A stretch of 48,701 bases of DNA. It comes from Desulfobacula sp. (GTDB lineage Bacteria; Desulfobacterota; Desulfobacteria; Desulfobacterales; Desulfobacteraceae). The notes beneath the pieces are model-generated. The model was not told where the DNA came from. It ran no database searches and saw only the letters and a list, made by a program, of their open reading frames with translations. Where the stretch lies: contig JAIFMF010000012.1 in assembly GCA_020048635.1 (NCBI GenBank), forward strand, positions 1 through 48,701. Reading direction: 5' to 3'. The translations under genes and the position numbers were made by a program. Shown in pieces: positions 47,140 to 48,701 of this stretch. How positions within the stretch are numbered: the stretch's first letter is position 1; each line of letters starts with the position of its first letter.

Positions 47140-48229
47140 ATCGACTTCCAAATATAGATTTTGGGAGATCATTTTCCCTATCCTCGCTATGGGAGCTACT
47201 TACCGTTAAAGACTCAAGTGCTTCCCGAGCACTTTCAACGCCAAGGCTTTTCAGGTATCTGTTTGTTGTTGTAGGGCTTTTATGCCGGAGGATCTCTTGA
47301 ATTACAGACAAATTAAATCCCTTGCTATAAAGAATACTTGCTGTCAGATGCCGTATAGCATGAAATCCAAATGGTTTAACCCCTGCTTTTTCACAGAGTT
47401 TAGCCATAAAATGCTGCCGATGTTTAAATGGACCGCCATAATATTCTGCGGTGAAATTTTGAATGTCTATGCAGATAAAAACATATTCACTTTTTATCGG
47501 GCAATTATTTTTCCACCAGGATAATCCATCAAAGAGTTCTTTAACCATGGGAAGCCACTCACATTCAAAACTTCCATTTTCTCTTTTCCGTGTCCACAAC
47601 CGAATCCGCTTTTTTTCAAAATCAAGATCATTCCATTTCATCCGGAATAATTCACCACGCCTACAAGCCAGATAAAGTAAAGTCTGAAGCATAACCCGGT
47701 CTTGACCATGGGCCTGCTCAAAAGCTTTCCAAAAATCTTCTTCTGGTGGAATGTACCTCGGGGACCTCTCTTCCGGCATTTTCTGGATGTCAAAAGGATT
47801 GTCCTTGGGTAATGGCTGGGTCATGAACTTCATCCCCCAATTCCAACCGGCTAAAAGATTTTTTCTGTCTTTATTGGAGGCATATCCGCTTCTTGCCTTC
47901 TTCTCTTCCAGAAGATAAGGTCGAACTAAAGCAGGGGTTAATTTTTCAGCCTCCATCTGTGGATCAACTTTTTTAAAGAAGCGCTTAAAAGCAAAGATTT
48001 TTTCCGTATAAGTTTTCTTTACATATCTCTCCTGACAGTCATCTAGATAAGCCTCCGCCCAATCAGCTAAACAGATTATGCCGATCTTCTCTTCCCACTC
48101 TTCTTCTGACAGTCGAAGGTTGCTTTCCCATGCTATCGCCTCTTTTTTCGTCTTGAACGTTTGTTCTCTTCTCTTCCCATTCTTTTTCACCTGGGCCTTC
48201 CAATTTCCATTCTTCATTTGATATGGCAT
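47138..48229 (-). CDS. Tyrosine recombinase (integrase) of an integrative element
   Basis: This 363-residue phage-type integrase has a short N-terminal arm-binding domain (MPYQMKNGNWKAQVKKNGK, about 1-45), a core-binding domain (about 55-150), and the catalytic domain with R190 (ACRRGEL), H290-x-x-R293 (HAIRH), H in ILRHKSP and nucleophile Tyr325 (NRYL). AAAGGAG lies eight bases before ATG 48229. The gene points away from the edge of the element and abuts tRNA-Glu, the usual layout for site-specific insertion in a tRNA 3' end. The far end of the element is outside the window, so its size is unknown. Confidence 0.94.
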   Translation of the reverse strand: MPYQMKNGNWKAQVKKNGKRREQTFKTKKEAIAWESNLRLSEEEWEEKIGIICLADWAEAYLDDCQERYVKKTYTEKIFAFKRFFKKVDPQMEAEKLTPALVRPYLLEEKKARSGYASNKDRKNLLAGWNWGMKFMTQPLPKDNPFDIQKMPEERSPRYIPPEEDFWKAFEQAHGQDRVMLQTLLYLACRRGELFRMKWNDLDFEKKRIRLWTRKRENGSFECEWLPMVKELFDGLSWWKNNCPIKSEYVFICIDIQNFTAEYYGGPFKHRQHFMAKLCEKAGVKPFGFHAIRHLTASILYSKGFNLSVIQEILRHKSPTTTNRYLKSLGVESAREALESLTVSSSHSEDRENDLPKSIFGSR

Positions 48230-48377
48230 TTAACACACTCCTTTCAAAAAAGATGTAACGGCTTCCCAAGCGCATTCCACCTAATTTTTTATAATATTGT
48301 CTTACTGTCTTTTCATTAACGCCTAAAAATTCAGCCACTTCTTTGACCTTCAAACTTTTTCCTAGTTCCTTTTCCAT
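48063..48377 (-). CDS. HTH/excisionase-like DNA-binding protein
   Basis: This 104-residue protein has a MerR/excisionase-type helix-turn-helix at about 8-50 (SLKVKEVAEFLGVNEKTVRQ, then MRLGSRYIFFE with the wing). Residues 50-104 are highly charged and are encoded in a stretch that overlaps integrase codons in another frame by 167 bases. GGAGCG lies ten bases before ATG 48377. Its place directly upstream of int fits a recombination directionality factor or a regulator of int. The C-terminal tail may carry no fold of its own. Confidence 0.8.
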   Translation of the reverse strand: MEKELGKSLKVKEVAEFLGVNEKTVRQYYKKLGGMRLGSRYIFFERSVLNAISNEEWKLEGPGEKEWEEKRTNVQDEKRGDSMGKQPSTVRRRVGREDRHNLFS

Positions 48378-48701
48378 AACGATTACGCTCCAAATATCTT
48401 TATTACCCGGTAGTCATCACCGGCTTTTGGAGACGGCTCTCCTGACACACAAATTTTTTGATTTGGAGTTTGCTTCTGGATTTGATTTGCTGATCGGAAA
48501 ACGAAACTGATCTTGCTGGATAATCAGCCCCGGCCATCCAGGAAAGATGAAACCGGGGTGCTTGATTATTTTAAAGGGTTATTTAGCAAGCCTTGCATTG
48601 ACCGTGGAACCTTGGCAATCCCAAGATGATTACATAATGTAAATTGGCACTTTTCTATCTCGATGCCTGACGTTGCATCTCACACTGGCCATTTTGCTAT
48701 T
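48378..48701. other. Non-coding stretch inside the element at the right edge
   Basis: These 324 bases have no supported gene. They hold an imperfect direct repeat, GATTTGGAGTTTGCT (48460-48474) and GATTTGATTTGCT (48479-48491), and a hairpin at 48521-48568. The last 100 bases show short open frames broken by stops. This might be the int/xis control region or a decayed gene end. Confidence 0.4.
48521..48568. repeat. Two-part hairpin in the element
   Basis: TAATCA/TGATTA (outer) and CCCCGG/CCGGGG (inner) pair around a 19-base loop, with an uneven internal bulge. On the plus side ATTATTTT follows. It could end transcripts entering from the left, or fold in the leader of the xis-like gene. Confidence 0.5.

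Overview
The window reads as a chromosomal stretch of an anaerobic Desulfobacterota (former Deltaproteobacteria), most likely a Desulfobacteraceae-type sulfate reducer. This is inferred from the gene set: LL-diaminopimelate aminotransferase (DapL), two MoeA paralogues of which one carries a periplasmic-binding-protein-like domain, a fused ADP-forming acyl-CoA synthetase, a 5-oxoprolinase PxpABC set, and a glnD-glnB-glnA operon behind a sigma-54 promoter. No marker gene fixes the species. Coding density is high, most neighbours overlap by a few bases, and base composition looks even until the right-hand element.

Layout. 1-47: start of an RRM RNA-binding protein leaving to the left. 433-6593: a probable operon of a tandem ribbon-helix-helix-like protein, a GldA/GldF/GldG-like ABC system, a DUF4340 membrane protein and a PlsC acyltransferase. 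6598-8147: a TauE/SafE permease and a SYLF lipid-binding protein. 8305-12004 (minus): MFS transporter-pxpA-pxpB-pxpC. 12026-15286 (minus): UvrD-type helicase and phosphomannomutase/phosphoglucomutase. 15715-16884: VWA-OmpA lipoprotein. 16948-21354 (minus): dapL-moeA-moeA/PBP, with overlapping or closely spaced genes. 21658-22500: rsmA. 22806-25787: a PreP-like M16C protease. 25777-30337 (minus): tetR-acd and panB-DUF2520. 30588-32040: NUDIX and YkgJ-like proteins. 32058-37495 (minus): ftsE-ftsX-envC-ctpA-divergent polysaccharide deacetylase, a cell-division and envelope operon. 37707: tatD. 38513-40571 (minus): MoxR ATPase and CoxE-like VWA protein. 41262-45666: glnD-glnB-glnA, ending in a strong terminator. 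45827-46935: an MltB-like transglycosylase and a small membrane protein. 46989-47063: tRNA-Glu(CTC). From 47138 to the right edge an integrative element starts, with a tyrosine recombinase and an HTH/excisionase-like gene.

The most interesting non-routine signals are the following. (1) The tandem-repeat RHH protein leads a Gld-like ABC locus. (2) Three gene fossils are present: a frameshifted and internally deleted response-regulator receiver at about 15.4-15.6 kb, a rearranged receiver scrap at about 8.16-8.34 kb, and a tatA remnant at 40.81 kb that lost its membrane helix but keeps a near-consensus promoter. (3) A canonical -24/-12 promoter precedes glnD. (4) A likely TetR operator overlaps the -10 region of its own promoter. 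(5) An integrative element abuts tRNA-Glu, and its xis-like and int genes overlap by 167 nt. I found no CRISPR array, no rRNA, and no complete novel defence or biosynthetic system.
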